Shown here piece by piece: positions 25,694 to 34,737 of a stretch of 37,749 nt of DNA. Numbering within the stretch: position 1 is the first letter of the stretch; every line of letters begins with the position of its first letter. Source of the DNA: Gammaproteobacteria bacterium. Its GTDB lineage: Bacteria > Pseudomonadota > Gammaproteobacteria > Pseudomonadales > Azotimanducaceae. Both the position numbers and the translations under genes were made by a program. Where the stretch lies: the NCBI GenBank assembly GCA_002689445.1, contig NZGC01000035.1, positions 1-37,749 on the forward strand, read 5' to 3'. The notes under the pieces were generated by a model. The model made no database searches, was not told the DNA's origin, and was given only the letters and a program-made list of their open reading frames with translations.

Positions 25694-27088
25694 ATGTCTT
25701 CAGAAGGGCCAAAAGATTCTTTCCCCGATTCTCAGGAGCCAGCACCCATTCAGCTAAAGATTTGGGAGTTAGCTTGGCCTTCGATTCTGGGGAATTTATT
25801 GTTTTCGATTATCGGGATTATTAGCATCAAGATCGTCGGCAGCCTGGGATCTGAAGCGGTTGCAGCCGTAACGACGGGACATCGTCTTTTCTTCGCCATT
25901 CAAGCCGTCTTGATGGCAATATCAGCCGGAACTACCGCAATGGTCGCTCGTGCTTGGGGGGCAGCTAATGCCCACGAAGCCGCGCAAGTCACCAGTGCGT
26001 CATTATGGGTGGGCAACCTTGTGGCTCTGGCGTTGACGCTGCCCTGTATTGTCTTTGCTCGATCGATTGCAGGTGTTTTCGGCCTCAATGAAGCGACTAC
26101 GGAGCTTGCAGCTTCTTTCATTCAGGTGTTGGCGGTCTTCAATGTGAGTTTTGCCGTCAACATGGTGTTGGGCGCAGCCTTACGGGCGGCAGGGGATGTA
26201 CGTACACCGCTATTGATCGGCGTGTTGATGAACGTCGTCAATGTTGTATTGGTGTATGGCTTAGTATTCGGCAATTTGGGCCTTCCCGAGATGGGCACCG
26301 ACGGCGCTGCACTGGCTAGTGGTTTGTCGTTTACCGTCGCGGCTTTCGTGCTACTCGCCCTTTGGTACGGCAAGCGCCTCAAGGTTAGGGCGGGGGGAGC
26401 GGGATCTTTAACCTGGCATCGAATCAAACAGCTGTATCATATCGGGTATCCCGCGGCGGTAGAGCAGTTCATATTTCAGTTGGGTTTTGTCGGGTTTCTC
26501 TGGATTGTAGCGCATTACGGTACCGAGCCTTATGCCGCTTATGGCATTGGCGTACAAATCCTCAGCCTATCGTTTGTGGTGGGGTTTGGCTTCTCCATCG
26601 CCGGTGCGACCTTGGTGGGACAACACTTGGGCGCCCAGCAACCAGAAGCCGCCGCCCATCAGGGATGGCGAGCCACACGATTGGCAATTGGCAGCATGAT
26701 GTCCCTGTCGATTGTCATTATGTTGTTCGCCAGAGAGATTTCGAGTTATCTCATTGCTGATCCTTTGGTGATTCATTACACCGTGATCTTTATCTACATT
26801 CTAGGATTCGCCCAACCGCTCATGGGGATCGAATTTACATTAAGTGGTTGTCTGAGAGGAGCGGGTGATACCCGCTACCCACTGCTGGCGACCATGGTGG
26901 GATTGATTGGTGTGCGAGTCGGATTAGCTGCGTTGTTTGCCGTGCTTGAGCTGTCGGTCACATGGATTTTCGCAGCGCTCTTAGGTGATTATCTCATCAA
27001 AGCCTTAATGTTAACCCACCGATTTCGCTCCGGCCGATGGAAAAACAAGATGAAGCGATATGATTTAGCCGCTGACTCATCGCTTTGA
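25694..27088 (+). CDS. MATE family multidrug/metabolite exporter
   Basis: This 464-residue integral membrane protein has twelve predicted helices arranged as two homologous bundles, the MatE fold. Typical segments are LAWPSILGNLLFSIIGI at the first helix, GAALRAAGDVRTPLLIGVLMN in the first bundle and the matching LSGCLRGAGDTRYPLLATMVG in the second. MATE proteins export cationic drugs or metabolites in exchange for protons or sodium ions; the substrate cannot be inferred. The ATG at 25694 has no strong ribosome binding site. The C-terminus is short and basic. The SOS box of the next operon begins 26 bases after its stop. Confidence 0.92.
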   Translation: MSSEGPKDSFPDSQEPAPIQLKIWELAWPSILGNLLFSIIGIISIKIVGSLGSEAVAAVTTGHRLFFAIQAVLMAISAGTTAMVARAWGAANAHEAAQVTSASLWVGNLVALALTLPCIVFARSIAGVFGLNEATTELAASFIQVLAVFNVSFAVNMVLGAALRAAGDVRTPLLIGVLMNVVNVVLVYGLVFGNLGLPEMGTDGAALASGLSFTVAAFVLLALWYGKRLKVRAGGAGSLTWHRIKQLYHIGYPAAVEQFIFQLGFVGFLWIVAHYGTEPYAAYGIGVQILSLSFVVGFGFSIAGATLVGQHLGAQQPEAAAHQGWRATRLAIGSMMSLSIVIMLFAREISSYLIADPLVIHYTVIFIYILGFAQPLMGIEFTLSGCLRGAGDTRYPLLATMVGLIGVRVGLAALFAVLELSVTWIFAALLGDYLIKALMLTHRFRSGRWKNKMKRYDLAADSSL

Positions 27089-27114
27089 ATCTGAGCCGCT
27101 TCAGTGGCAAACTG

Positions 27115-27130
27115 CTGTATATAAATACAG
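27115..27130 (+). promoter_or_regulatory. LexA (SOS) box before the FAN1-like nuclease gene
   Basis: CTGTATATAAATACAG fits the gammaproteobacterial LexA operator CTG-N10-CAG, with the AT-rich alternating core seen in strong boxes (consensus CTGTATATATATACAG, one mismatch). It is flanked by G and T. It lies 15 bases before the GTG start of the nuclease gene, in a 57-base gap, so LexA bound here would block transcription of the nuclease-helicase operon. Confidence 0.8.
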
Positions 27131-27145
27131 TTTCCCGAAAATCCT

Positions 27146-28831
27146 GTGATCACTGACCCCACCCAGAATCCTTTTTACTCTCTCGACTATCTCGATTACT
27201 TGGTCGAATTTGTTTTGGACCGATATTCGGCGCTCTTTTCGGCCGAGGAACTGTGCCAATTGACACAATACCAAGCACTACCCCAACCCAGCAGAGCGCT
27301 GTACGCAAGATTAACGCAACGCAAGGGACCTTACTTTCGCTTGGATCGCCTCCGTTATAAGGAAATCATCGACACCGAGCAGGCAGCAGTGCAATTGGTA
27401 GCAACGAAGTTTGCAGCATGGGTGGGCTCGATCCGCCCTGACTTGCAGCTGGCGTTACGCACGAAAGCAGAGTTAAAGAGTCTGGGGGTCTTAGCCGCCT
27501 ATGATTTGGAACAGGCGGCAAAACCAGCAATCGATCAGGCACTGCTTGCGCAGCATTGTCAGCTACCGACGCTCAGTATCTTACAGCTTGAATGCGGTGG
27601 ATTGATCGCTTTGTGCGAGTATCTGTTTTTTGGCAATCGTCATCAAACGTTGAGCGAGTTTGTTGTGACGGATCTTGGACTGCATCGCTACGAGAACGTA
27701 GATCTTGTTAAATCTAGCGCCTTCGCCTCAAGGTCGATGCTCAATGCTAACCGATTGGTAGATCAATTGAGGGCTTGGGCGCATCTCCTTGAACAAGAGA
27801 GTAAAACACTCAAGCAACATCCGGATGAGACGCGAAAAGCCAGGCTGATATCTGGGCTGCAAGGCTTAAAGAGTATGGTTCCCTCGGCTGAGGACGTACT
27901 GAATTACGCCCTGACACGGGGCCTCGATAAACTGCACTTGAGTTTAGGGCAGAGCCTTGAGCGCGTCGGCCATCTAACCGAAGCCTTAATGTGTTACGAG
28001 CAAACAGAACGAGCGCCTGCATTAGAAAGGCGGGCTCGCATAGCCTTCAAGCAGTCAAGACCCGAAGAAGCTGTAGGCGTCTGCCGTGCCATCCTCAAGG
28101 ATTGCCCCGACCCAAAACAGCGCGCTTATGCAACAAAACAGCTTTCAAAGTTGGATCTCATTACGCGGGAGCGGGATTCACAGCGGTACGATACTCAAAC
28201 GCTCAACCTTGCCTTAACTCAAGATTTGAGCGTTGAACAGCAGGTCATCGCGCATCTTGAGAGCACTGGCAAGATCGCACTCCATACGGAGAATCATCTC
28301 TACAATGGGCTCTTCGGGATGTTGTTTTGGGACATTATCTTTGCCCCCGTACCCGGGGCTTTTTATCATCCCTTTCAACGCGAACCCGCTGATTTGATGG
28401 AACCCGATTTTACCCTTCGACGACAATCGTTGTTTGAAGCAAGATTTGACGAACTTGAATCTCTAGTGGTTCGCTTGTCGCTGTTAACCCTCAATTGGCG
28501 AGAAAAACAGGGCATTGCAAACCCCTTTGTAGCTTGGAAATCTCTCGACTTAGCCACGCTCGAGTTTGTATTACGATTAACACCTTGGTCAGCGCTCAAA
28601 GCCATCTTTAAGCGATTGCTGAGCCACTTTCAGTCCTTGCGGTCCGGGTTTCCTGATCTTTTGGTGATGGACACGGAAACCTACGAGTTGATCGAAATCA
28701 AGGGGCCGGGCGATAAGTTACAAACCCATCAGATTGCTTGGTTAAATTTCCTGGCTGACCAAGGGATTCGCACGTCAGTAATGACAGTTGCCCAGGAATC
28801 CAGCTCTACCTCCAAGGAACTGGTCATATGA
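27146..28831 (+). CDS. FAN1-like structure-specific nuclease with VRR-NUC domain
   Basis: This 561-residue protein resembles bacterial FAN1, a 5' flap and interstrand-crosslink repair nuclease. The N-terminal region FYSLDYLDYLVEFVLDRYSAL and the QRKGPYFRLDRLRYKEI segment match the SAP-like DNA-binding domain. The middle (about residues 260-340) is TPR-like helical. The C-terminal VRR-NUC domain has the catalytic set Glu382, Asp504 in GFPDLLV, and Glu517 and Lys519 in IEIKGPGD. The GTG at 27146 is chosen because it gives the standard N-terminus and lies just after the LexA box. The stop overlaps the downstream helicase ATG by 4 bases, so the two proteins are co-translated and probably act together. 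Confidence 0.88.
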   Translation: MITDPTQNPFYSLDYLDYLVEFVLDRYSALFSAEELCQLTQYQALPQPSRALYARLTQRKGPYFRLDRLRYKEIIDTEQAAVQLVATKFAAWVGSIRPDLQLALRTKAELKSLGVLAAYDLEQAAKPAIDQALLAQHCQLPTLSILQLECGGLIALCEYLFFGNRHQTLSEFVVTDLGLHRYENVDLVKSSAFASRSMLNANRLVDQLRAWAHLLEQESKTLKQHPDETRKARLISGLQGLKSMVPSAEDVLNYALTRGLDKLHLSLGQSLERVGHLTEALMCYEQTERAPALERRARIAFKQSRPEEAVGVCRAILKDCPDPKQRAYATKQLSKLDLITRERDSQRYDTQTLNLALTQDLSVEQQVIAHLESTGKIALHTENHLYNGLFGMLFWDIIFAPVPGAFYHPFQREPADLMEPDFTLRRQSLFEARFDELESLVVRLSLLTLNWREKQGIANPFVAWKSLDLATLEFVLRLTPWSALKAIFKRLLSHFQSLRSGFPDLLVMDTETYELIEIKGPGDKLQTHQIAWLNFLADQGIRTSVMTVAQESSSTSKELVI

Positions 28832-31251
28832 CGACTCGAATTGAGCCCGCGAGCGCAGGCTCAAGGGCTTTTCAACTGCATTTCTCCGTCGGCGGGGTTG
28901 CCTCGTTTATCAAACAAGGTGATATCAGTGCTCGCATTTCTCATCAAACCACCGCTATGGAGGGTATCGCAACGCACCAAGCCCTACAAAAACAACGAGA
29001 AAGCGGTTGCCTGAGAGAAAGCGGTTACGAGAGAGAAAAAACGGTAAAAACGTGCTGTCGAATAAAGAATCATGAGTTGCTCATTTCGGGTAGAGCCGAC
29101 GGATTTTGTCCGGGGTCCAACGATTCCTTACCTTGGGTTGAAGAAATCAAAACAACTCGATTACCCCAAGTTGCAATTCCGATAGGGATTCGGCAGCAAC
29201 ATCTGAATCAATTGCGTATTTATGCCTACCTCATTTGCCTAGACGAGTCCCTCGATAAGATAGAGCTCAGATTGACCTACGCCCATCCTGATACGCTGGA
29301 GACCGAAGTCTACCAAGAGACGATGAGTCAAGGCTCGCTGAAAACACACTTTACAAAGCTCGTTGAACCGATTCTTCAGTGGTTTGAGCAACGGACTGAC
29401 TGGCTGGCGATGCGTAACGAGAGCTTGAACAGCCTCAGGTTCCCCTTTGGAGAGTTCAGACCCTACCAACGAGATATCGCTGCAGCAATTTATCGCAATG
29501 TTGCCACTGAGGGGCGGTTATTTTTACAAGCACCAACGGGACTCGGTAAGTCGATGGCGAGCCTCTACTCGACGCTGAAAAGTTTACCCGAGACGCAGGC
29601 TGAAAAGATCTTTTATTTGTCTGCAAAGACCGCGGGTCAGGCCAGTGCACAAGAAGCGCTGATACGGATCCAGAGCGAAGAACCCGCGCTGCGCTCACTG
29701 TCGATCACGGCGAAACGGAAAATTTGCTTCAATCCCGAGATGCCTTGCGACCCAACATGGTGTCAGTTCGCCGAAGGCTATTATGATCGTCTGCCCGCTG
29801 CGCTGGATCGTGTCGTAAAAAGTCGAGGTCATTGGTCTAAGGCCCGAGTCGAAGCCTTGGCCAGGGAGTTTTCATTATGTCCCTTTGAGCTGAGTCTCGA
29901 CGCGGCTCGTGAAATGGACGCCATCGTCGGAGATTACAATTACTTCTTTGACCCCAGAGTCCGATTAAAACGATTTTTTGATGAGGAACAAAAGGGACAT
30001 TATCCGATTCTCTTGGACGAAGCTCACAATCTCGTTGACCGTGCGCGGGATATGTTTTCAGCTGAAATTGGCGAGGCAACGCTACTGCCCGCGATGCAAG
30101 AGACCAAGACTCAGCATAAAGGCTTGTATACCGCCTTTAAGCGAATAGCCCGCGCCTTAACCCATCTTGGTCAAGTTTCCATGAATTCAGGGCCAGAGCA
30201 GCTCCTGAATGTCATCGACTTAGAACCCCTCGTCAACGCCATTACGGGTTTACTGACAGCAATGGACGCGACAGCAGGGGAGTTGCCACTACCTGAGACA
30301 GTCATGAAGAGTTTTTTTGACTTACATCGTTTTCATCAAACCTACGAACAGTTAGATGAAGATTATGGCTGCTTGTTATCACAAGGTGATGGCACCCGGG
30401 TGGTTAAACTCAACTGCTTGCACCCAGGTCGACGTTTGAAGAAGATTTATCCGCTCGCTAGCAGTCTCACGGCCTTCTCTGCAACGTTGAGTCCAAAAAT
30501 GTATTTTCAGGAAATGTTAGGGGTCGATGAGCACGCGCGCTGGCTCAAGTCACCGTCTCCCTTCGATGCCAGGCATCAGGCGACGCTCATTGTCGATTTT
30601 ATTCCGACGCATTATTCGGCTCGAGTCGGCAGTGCGAGCTCACTGGTGTCCTTGATTGATCAAATGATAACGCTATCACCGGGTAACTATCTGGTGTTTT
30701 TCCCTTCTTATGAATATTTGCAAATCGTTGCAGAGCAATATCGAAGCGCGCATCCCCAACGCCCGTTAGCAGTTCAAGCGCCGGGTATGGGGCCAGAGGC
30801 GATCGAGGGTTTTCTCGCGCAATTTCAAGAGAACTCTGTTTGTTTAGGTTTTGCTGTCATGGGTGGACAGTTTTCTGAAGGAATCGATTTACAGGGGCAG
30901 CGACTTAAAGGCTTAATGGTGGTCACATTGGGTTTAGCTCCCACATCGGCAGCCCAAGACGCCCTTGCTCAAAGACTGGTTTCTAACGGCCAATCACCGA
31001 CCACCCTAGAAAACGACGTTAGCCTCAGGCGCTCGGGGTATGACTTTGCGTATCGGTATCCAGCGTTACAAAAAGTCGTTCAGACTGCCGGGCGGGTCAT
31101 TCGTGGGCCTGAAGATAAAGGCGTTGTCATCTTAATCGATGCTCGCTTCAAAGAATCACGATACATCGAAAATTTCCCCGAGCATTGGCGTCCAGAGGTG
31201 GTCAAAAGTGCGATGATATTTGAAGAGAAGCTCAAGGAGTTCTGGAGCTAG
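28828..31251 (+). CDS. XPD/DinG-type iron-sulfur DNA helicase with N-terminal nuclease domain
   Basis: This 807-residue protein fuses a PD-(D/E)xK nuclease-like region to an SF2 helicase. In the N-terminal 190 residues, Asp91 in GRADGF and Glu106-x-Lys108 in VEEIKTT form the nuclease core. The helicase has Walker A APTGLGKS (235-242), four Cys spaced for a 4Fe-4S cluster (Cys300, Cys307, Cys312, Cys351), the DEAH box (397-400) and C-terminal motif VI TAGRVIRG. These are marks of the XPD/DinG group of 5'-3' helicases that unwind branched or damaged DNA. It is coupled to the FAN1-like gene (ATGA overlap) under the same SOS box. A role in excision or resection at crosslinks is inferred. Confidence 0.9.
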   Translation: MTTRIEPASAGSRAFQLHFSVGGVASFIKQGDISARISHQTTAMEGIATHQALQKQRESGCLRESGYEREKTVKTCCRIKNHELLISGRADGFCPGSNDSLPWVEEIKTTRLPQVAIPIGIRQQHLNQLRIYAYLICLDESLDKIELRLTYAHPDTLETEVYQETMSQGSLKTHFTKLVEPILQWFEQRTDWLAMRNESLNSLRFPFGEFRPYQRDIAAAIYRNVATEGRLFLQAPTGLGKSMASLYSTLKSLPETQAEKIFYLSAKTAGQASAQEALIRIQSEEPALRSLSITAKRKICFNPEMPCDPTWCQFAEGYYDRLPAALDRVVKSRGHWSKARVEALAREFSLCPFELSLDAAREMDAIVGDYNYFFDPRVRLKRFFDEEQKGHYPILLDEAHNLVDRARDMFSAEIGEATLLPAMQETKTQHKGLYTAFKRIARALTHLGQVSMNSGPEQLLNVIDLEPLVNAITGLLTAMDATAGELPLPETVMKSFFDLHRFHQTYEQLDEDYGCLLSQGDGTRVVKLNCLHPGRRLKKIYPLASSLTAFSATLSPKMYFQEMLGVDEHARWLKSPSPFDARHQATLIVDFIPTHYSARVGSASSLVSLIDQMITLSPGNYLVFFPSYEYLQIVAEQYRSAHPQRPLAVQAPGMGPEAIEGFLAQFQENSVCLGFAVMGGQFSEGIDLQGQRLKGLMVVTLGLAPTSAAQDALAQRLVSNGQSPTTLENDVSLRRSGYDFAYRYPALQKVVQTAGRVIRGPEDKGVVILIDARFKESRYIENFPEHWRPEVVKSAMIFEEKLKEFWS

Positions 31252-31358
31252 GCAGGTGAAGGCTGCTGGTCGCGCGGTGGGGAGGGTGATTAAACCGATT
31301 GGCGAAATGCGTTAGGTTTTTATACACTCCTGGATCCTTATCTTTAAGAAAATGTGCT

Positions 31359-32225
31359 ATGAAATTAGGTGTCGTCTTACCCCACAATGAGATTGGCAAC
31401 GACCCAGTTGCCATTAAAGATTATCTTCAAGGGGTGGAGGCCTTGGGCGCCGACCATCTGCTGGTTTATGACCATGTATTGGGTGCCGACCCTAATAGAC
31501 CGGGTGGCTGGCGAGGTATGTATGACAGTCAGGTTGCCTTCCATGAACCGCTCACATTCTTGAGTTTTGTCGCGGGGGTGACCTCTAGCATTGAGCTGGT
31601 CACAACCGTCTTAATCCTGCCTCAACGTCAGACGGCTCTGGTTGCTAAGCAAGCGGCGGAGTTACAGGTATTATCCGGCGGGCGCTTTCGCATGGGCATT
31701 GGTACAGGCTGGAATAAAATTGAATACGAGGCGCTAGGGGTTCCTTTTGAAGGACGTGGAGCGCGTCAAGAGGAGCAAGTTGAACTGTTAAAAAGGCTTT
31801 GGCAGGAAGATACGCTGACCTTTGAGGGGCGACATCATCAAGTCAGCGCAGCAGGCATTAATCCAAGACCCGAAGCGAGGATTCCATTGTGGTTCGGCGG
31901 TAGTGCAAAACCGTTGTTAAATCGTTGTGCTCGTCTCGGTGATGGCTGGATGCCGCTGATGGGAGCCAATCAAGCGGCAAGCGACGCCATCAGTTATCTA
32001 AAGTCAACGCGAGAATCTTTAGGGTTGTCCTGGGATGACTTCGGCATTCAGTCGCAGGCTCAATTTGCAGGCGGAAATCCAGAGCGGTGGTCTGGACATT
32101 ATCAAAAATGGCAGGCGCTTGGTGCGACTCATATGGCTTTTGCCACCCACAATGCGGGCTCGACCGATGCAATGGGGCACGTCAAGCGATTGGAGCAGTA
32201 CTTGGAGGTGGTTAAGGATATTTGA
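31359..32225 (+). CDS. LLM-class flavin-dependent oxidoreductase
   Basis: This is a bacterial luciferase-like TIM-barrel monooxygenase/reductase of 288 residues. Family marks are the N-terminal KLGVVLPHNEIG, LVYDHVLG, ELVTTVLILPQRQTALVAKQAAEL, GGRFRMGIGTGWNKIEYEALGVPF and PLWFGGSAKPLLNRCARLGDGW. Many relatives are annotated as F420-dependent, but a gammaproteobacterium more probably uses FMN. The open frame begins upstream at 31299, yet the ATG at 31359 matches the family N-terminus and is preceded by AAGAAA. The substrate is unknown. It stands alone between the repair operon and opposed genes. Confidence 0.88.
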   Translation: MKLGVVLPHNEIGNDPVAIKDYLQGVEALGADHLLVYDHVLGADPNRPGGWRGMYDSQVAFHEPLTFLSFVAGVTSSIELVTTVLILPQRQTALVAKQAAELQVLSGGRFRMGIGTGWNKIEYEALGVPFEGRGARQEEQVELLKRLWQEDTLTFEGRHHQVSAAGINPRPEARIPLWFGGSAKPLLNRCARLGDGWMPLMGANQAASDAISYLKSTRESLGLSWDDFGIQSQAQFAGGNPERWSGHYQKWQALGATHMAFATHNAGSTDAMGHVKRLEQYLEVVKDI

Positions 32226-32239
32226 TGCAAAGGCAGCCA

Positions 32240-32501
32240 TCAAAAAATCTTCGCCTCGAGCATTAGGCCAGCAAAGTCATTGGGCGCGATCAAGGCTCGG
32301 TAGGAGCTTTCCACCATTGCCACTGTAGGCCACGGTAAAGGCTGCCGGTAGCCGGCCTGAATCACAGTGGTGCCAGCATCAATTTTTCGAGGGTCAGGCG
32401 TTACGCTTGGGTGATACGAAAGAAGGGCCAAGTGAATATCAAGCGTCCGCCAAGCCTGTTTTTTTCTGAGATTTAAGGGGAATGCCTGGGGTTTTGACAA
32501 A
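32240..32501 (-). CDS. Hypothetical small ORF downstream of the HAD gene
   Basis: A minus-strand frame ends at 32240 and runs back past the end of the HAD gene. A TTG near 32501 would give about 86 residues, while an ATG at 32578 would overlap the HAD gene by 53 bases. The predicted product (with segments such as DIHLALLSYHPSVTPDPRKI and QPLPWPTVAMVESSYRAL) has protein-like composition, but I recognise no family. No good ribosome binding site is visible. It fills the roughly 300-base gap between the convergent LLM and HAD genes and may be a real, possibly frame-shifted, short gene. Confidence 0.3.
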
Positions 32502-32525
32502 GTCTTACGAGAACCAAAACGGCTA

Positions 32526-33155
32526 TCAAGACGTCGAGAACCGTTGTCTGAGCTCCGAAAGCTGATGGATTTGCGCAAAGCTAGACGATGCGGCTCGGTT
32601 TGAATTTAAGTGGAGCACCTGCATGCCAGCAGCATCGCCGGCTTGCAGGCCAGGTTCAGAATCTTCAATGACCAAACAACGCCTAGGGGGCACATGGTTG
32701 TGCGCTGCGGCGTGCAAAAAAAGATCGGGGGCGGGCTTACCTAGAACAACATCCTCGGCGCTAAAGACTTGTCCGTGAAATAAATCATAAACATCCACTG
32801 CCCGCAGTACCCGCTTGATTTTGTCGTGAGTACCGCTAGACGCTACACAAAAGGGGACAGGAAGGCTAAGCAGTAAATGGCGAAGCGCGAGATCTGGAGC
32901 CAGCGATGCCTCGAGCTCGCGCAGGGTTTCGATCTGCAATTCCGACCAAAATGTCGTACCAAGCTTGCGCTCGCAAGCATTCTCAACGAAGCCTTGGATA
33001 TCATGATAGGAGCGTCCCACACAACGCGACGCAATTCCTTCAGCCTGCTCAGCAACAATAGGCTTGAGATGGGCCACTAAAATGCGTTGGGCGACGGGCT
33101 CCGAGTCGACCAGGACTCCATCACAATCAAAGATCACCAAATCAATAGCAGGCAT
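32526..33155 (-). CDS. HAD-IA phosphatase (beta-phosphoglucomutase/sugar-phosphatase type)
   Basis: This 209-residue HAD hydrolase has all four motifs: nucleophile Asp in VIFDCDGVLVDSEP (residues 6-19), the motif II Ser in CVASSG, the motif III Lys in GKPAPDLFL and the acidic motif IV VIEDSEPGLQAGDAAGM. The helical cap inserted after motif I (EPVAQRILVAHLKPI onward) places it with sugar-phosphate phosphatases and phosphoglucomutases. The specific substrate is undetermined. The frame continues to a TTG at 33161, but the ATG at 33155 is the natural start. It is divergent from murF, and 84 bases separate the two start codons. Confidence 0.9.
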   Translation of the reverse strand: MPAIDLVIFDCDGVLVDSEPVAQRILVAHLKPIVAEQAEGIASRCVGRSYHDIQGFVENACERKLGTTFWSELQIETLRELEASLAPDLALRHLLLSLPVPFCVASSGTHDKIKRVLRAVDVYDLFHGQVFSAEDVVLGKPAPDLFLHAAAHNHVPPRRCLVIEDSEPGLQAGDAAGMQVLHLNSNRAASSSFAQIHQLSELRQRFSTS

Positions 33156-33239
33156 GGCCAATCGGGGTTCATGACAGTTTCGGGTTCACAGTTTAACATG
33201 TCAGGTATCGCTACAGCAGTTCACGAGGAAGAAACCGCA

Positions 33240-34604
33240 TTGACGACTGATCGTTTATGGCCAAGCAAGTCGCTCAGGCAAGTCTTAGCAATCGCTGAAG
33301 AAGTTCCAGTGCCCGAAGTTGATGGAATCGATATTGACTCTCGCCGCCTCACTGAAGGAAGCCTCTTTATTCCTCTTGCACCACCCCACGCCGAGCGAGA
33401 TGGACACAACTTTATTGATGCTGCCCTAGAGCAGGGAGCAGCCGCGGCCCTCAGTCACCTCCCGATAGGGCAAGATTTGGGTCGACTTCCGGTGGACGAT
33501 ACCTATATCGGACTCCAACACCTTGCCCGAGCAGCAAGGTCAAGAGTGGCGGCAGAGGCAAAAATTATAGCCCTGACAGGTAGCAGTGGTAAGACAACCC
33601 TACGGAGTTGGTTGCAGCATTTGCTGAGTGATGTTGGGCTGACCCATGGTTCAGAGGGAAGCTTTAATAATCATCTGGGCGTACCCCTGTCCCTGGCTCG
33701 CATGCCTTCGGCGACCCAGTTCGGACTGTTTGAGATCGGCACGAACCATCCCGGAGAAATTGCACCGTTGTCCAGGTTGGTAGATCCAGACGTTGCGATT
33801 GTACTCAACGTGCTTCCCGTTCATATTGGCCATTTTGAATCCTTCGAGGCACTGCAAGCAGAAAAAACCAGCATCGCAGAGGGGTTAGACGCATCAGGGC
33901 AATTGGTGGTTGAGGCGAGCATCCCCATCCGCTCATCTCAACCCATCACTCGGTTCAAAGTCCTTGCTGACGGGCTGACCTCACCGAACCCGGAAGAGGA
34001 GGCATGGGATGCTAACGATAGGCCGTTGTATGCAGGGCAGATCACGATCAATGAGGAAGTGCACCGAGTCTTGTTACCGGCCCCCGGGTCTCATCTCCTA
34101 GCGACTGCGGCTGCCTGTTTGGCAACGTATGCCGCATTGGGCCTTGACCTCGACGCGGCAAAGGAAAAACTCAAAACCGTGCCGATACCCAAAGGGCGAG
34201 GACAGCGAACGGATATCCGAGGCATCACGCTGGTCGACGAGAGCTATAATGCTAACCCTGATAGCATGATGTTTGCGCTTGAGGCACTGCACACTCGAGC
34301 GGCGACACATCGACACGTGATTCTCGGCGAGATGCATGAATTGGGAGATTATGCAGCTGAAGCCCACGAGCGGGTGCTTGAGCATGCCCTTAGGTGCGAT
34401 AGCGTTATTGTCGTTGGAGAGGGGTTTCGAACTGCTGCGATGAGACTCGGGGTTGATCATCTGACGTCCGTCGCTGACCTCGATCTCAAGTCATACATCA
34501 AACGGCTGGGGCCAGGCGATACGGTAATGGTCAAAGGCTCTAACCGGGTTTTTTGGGTCCATCAGTTTGTGCAGCAACTCAGCACCATCTTGGAAGTAGG
34601 CTAG
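33240..34604 (+). CDS. murF: UDP-N-acetylmuramoyl-tripeptide--D-alanyl-D-alanine ligase
   Basis: MurF adds D-Ala-D-Ala to the muramyl tripeptide, completing the cytoplasmic peptidoglycan precursor. Visible hallmarks are the substrate-binding segment DIDSRRLTEGSLFIPL, the ATP loop ALTGSSGKTT, FNNHLGVPLSLARM, EIGTNHPGEIAPL, NVLPVHIGHFES and DESYNANPDSM. The frame is open from 33087 and has ATG codons at 33171 and 33198, but the TTG at 33240 has a GAGGA ribosome binding site about 10 bases upstream. It gives 454 residues with a normal MurF N-terminus, so it is chosen. murF normally lies in the dcw cluster; here it stands alone, so it is a relocated or additional copy. Confidence 0.85.
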   Translation: MTTDRLWPSKSLRQVLAIAEEVPVPEVDGIDIDSRRLTEGSLFIPLAPPHAERDGHNFIDAALEQGAAAALSHLPIGQDLGRLPVDDTYIGLQHLARAARSRVAAEAKIIALTGSSGKTTLRSWLQHLLSDVGLTHGSEGSFNNHLGVPLSLARMPSATQFGLFEIGTNHPGEIAPLSRLVDPDVAIVLNVLPVHIGHFESFEALQAEKTSIAEGLDASGQLVVEASIPIRSSQPITRFKVLADGLTSPNPEEEAWDANDRPLYAGQITINEEVHRVLLPAPGSHLLATAAACLATYAALGLDLDAAKEKLKTVPIPKGRGQRTDIRGITLVDESYNANPDSMMFALEALHTRAATHRHVILGEMHELGDYAAEAHERVLEHALRCDSVIVVGEGFRTAAMRLGVDHLTSVADLDLKSYIKRLGPGDTVMVKGSNRVFWVHQFVQQLSTILEVG

Positions 34605-34737
34605 TGCTGAATCGGTAACCATCGGAATTTCGTGCGACCCATGCTCAAGCCGCTGTTCGTTTCTTATCCCCGGCGCAATCTCTAATCGAACTTGCTTTCG
34701 TTGTGCATCTTTCCTAAATAGGGTCGGCGAAGTCTCT
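34605..34737. other. Convergent murF-YiiX intergenic gap
   Basis: This 133-base region lies between the ends of murF and the opposed hydrolase gene. No hairpin with a T-run, repeat or short reading frame with a ribosome binding site is evident. Confidence 0.4.

Noticed and set aside
33087..33239. 51-codon N-terminal extension of MurF
   Set aside because: It overlaps the HAD gene on the other strand and is not part of the MurF fold; a ribosome binding site supports the TTG at 33240.
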